A stretch of 64,000 nt of DNA from assembly GCA_007713455.1 (NCBI GenBank), contig VMRT01000010.1:310001-374000 (forward strand), read 5' to 3'. Positions 63,507 through 64,000 of this stretch are shown in pieces; the stretch's first letter is position 1; the number at the start of each line of letters is the position of its first letter. The stretch comes from Pseudomonas sp. GTDB lineage: Bacteria; Pseudomonadota; Gammaproteobacteria; Pseudomonadales; Pseudomonadaceae. The notes below the pieces were generated by a model that saw only the letters and a program-made list of their open reading frames with translations, did not search any database and had not been told where the DNA came from. Made by a program: the position numbers and the translations under genes.

Positions 63507-63560
63507 TTCGGTAATCCTGAGTTATCTGGATATTACCGAAAGTAAGCGTAAATTAACGAA
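63507..63560. promoter_or_regulatory. Operator candidate upstream of the NERD gene
   Basis: TTCGGTAAT (63507-63515) and ATTACCGAA (63532-63540) form a perfect 9-bp inverted repeat with a 16-base spacer. ATTAACGAA (63552-63560) is a one-mismatch direct copy 20 bases further, extended on both by AAGTA. The spacing of 20-25 bases is suggestive of a multimeric repressor, which is unidentified. Confidence 0.55.
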
Positions 63561-63687
63561 AGTATTCAATGAGGCCTCTAGATCCGGCGATTGCTGCTGA
63601 TTGCTCACCAGCTTGCGGGCCGGTATATGTGGTTATGCACCTGGTAGGGCTTGCCGCTCGGCCTGGCTAAACCACTGAGAAATGCCG

Positions 63688-64000
63688 ATGCGTATCCACC
63701 TGCTGTCCGACCTGCACAATGAATTCAGCCCCTTTGAGCCGAAGTCTCTGGAATGTGATGTAGTGATTCTGGCGGGCGACATCGATGTCAAAGCACGCGC
63801 TGTTGAGTGGGCCAGGCAATCCTTCTCTGGGCCGGTGCTATATGTCCCAGGCAATCACGAGTTTTACGGCGGGCACCTCACGCACACCCTGCAGAAACTG
63901 AGGGCGGCGCAGGATGACCGCGTGCGGGTGCTGGATCGGGATGAAGTAATACTGGCAGGCGTTCGGTTTCTGGGCGCGACCATGTGGACGGATTTCGCCG
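63688..64000 (+). CDS. Metallophosphoesterase, truncated by the window edge
   Basis: The first 104 residues read MRIHLLSDLHNEF ... DVVILAGDIDVKARAVEW ... LYVPGNHEFYGG, giving the calcineurin-type metal motifs DLH, GDID and GNHE. It is most like cytoplasmic phosphoesterases that act on phosphodiester or phosphomonoester bonds; the substrate is unknown. GAGA is 7 bases before the ATG at 63688, and an in-frame ATG at 63682 is too close to it. It is divergent from the NERD gene and could share its operator. Confidence 0.85.
   Translation, partial: MRIHLLSDLHNEFSPFEPKSLECDVVILAGDIDVKARAVEWARQSFSGPVLYVPGNHEFYGGHLTHTLQKLRAAQDDRVRVLDRDEVILAGVRFLGATMWTDFA

Larger units (their letters stand above)
57061..64000. 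mobile_element. Integrated genomic island (left end), runs off the window
   Basis: The boundary is the anticodon-loop end of the tRNA fragment. The interior carries defence and nuclease genes; the first ~4 kb are clearly AT-richer than the chromosome to the left, and later genes are nearer chromosomal base composition, so it is mosaic. No integrase is visible, which fits the expectation that it and the reconstituted tRNA lie at the far end outside the window. The right border is unknown and the genes after ~61.3 kb could be older chromosome. Confidence 0.65.

Overview
The window looks like a chromosomal segment of a high-GC gammaproteobacterium of the Pseudomonas/Stutzerimonas (P. stutzeri) type. 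The evidence is gene content and order. The run hemY - dsbB(dsbH) - algQ - algP, the pair hemB/ppk convergent with ppx, trxA - rho - ubiD, and the block argS - priA - rpmE - maeB - ponA - pilMNOPQ - aroK - aroB - SPOR protein - gltB - gltD - hemE are all typical Pseudomonas neighbourhoods. Genus-level placement is inference from memory of P. aeruginosa PAO1 gene order, not from a search.

Layout. Bases 1-21,480 carry core genes: the end of a heme operon, disulfide-bond formation, the sigma70 regulator AlgQ, the histone-like AlgP, an ABC-F ATPase, small membrane proteins, a frameshifted MHYT-GGDEF-EAL c-di-GMP protein, elbB, hemB, polyphosphate metabolism (ppk/ppx), trxA, rho, ubiD and a flavin/iron-sulfur reductase. 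Bases 21,484-47,140 carry a second conserved block: SPOR protein, argS and priA on the minus strand, then rpmE, a thermonuclease-like protein, malic enzyme, PBP1A, the type IV pilus alignment operon and secretin pilMNOPQ, shikimate genes aroK/aroB, a DamX-like protein, both glutamate synthase subunits and hemE. Bases 47,147-56,791 are more variable chromosome: an MFS transporter divergent from its probable LysR regulator, a lipoprotein, a DUF3015/DUF4105 pair, trxC, metY and an SLC13-type carrier.

At 57,023-57,067 there is only the 3' half (anticodon loop to CCA) of a CAU-anticodon tRNA gene, followed by its terminator. This is the signature of an attachment site, and the sequence to the right, to the window end, is read as one end of an integrated genomic island. 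It holds visibly AT-richer genes for a Gabija-type anti-phage system (gajA, an OLD-family ATPase-TOPRIM nuclease, and gajB, a UvrD-like helicase). Upstream of it lie an Mrr-type modification-dependent restriction enzyme, a small LprI-like periplasmic protein, a NERD-domain protein with a topoisomerase-type zinc finger preceded by a striking inverted/direct repeat operator candidate, and the start of a metallophosphoesterase. The integrase and intact tRNA are expected beyond the right edge.

The most interesting items are the island boundary and its defence cassette with proteins larger than the Gabija prototypes, the unexplained operator-like repeats before the NERD gene, an intrinsic terminator that also encodes the signal peptide of the nuclease after rpmE, and a single-base deletion that splits the c-di-GMP gene.
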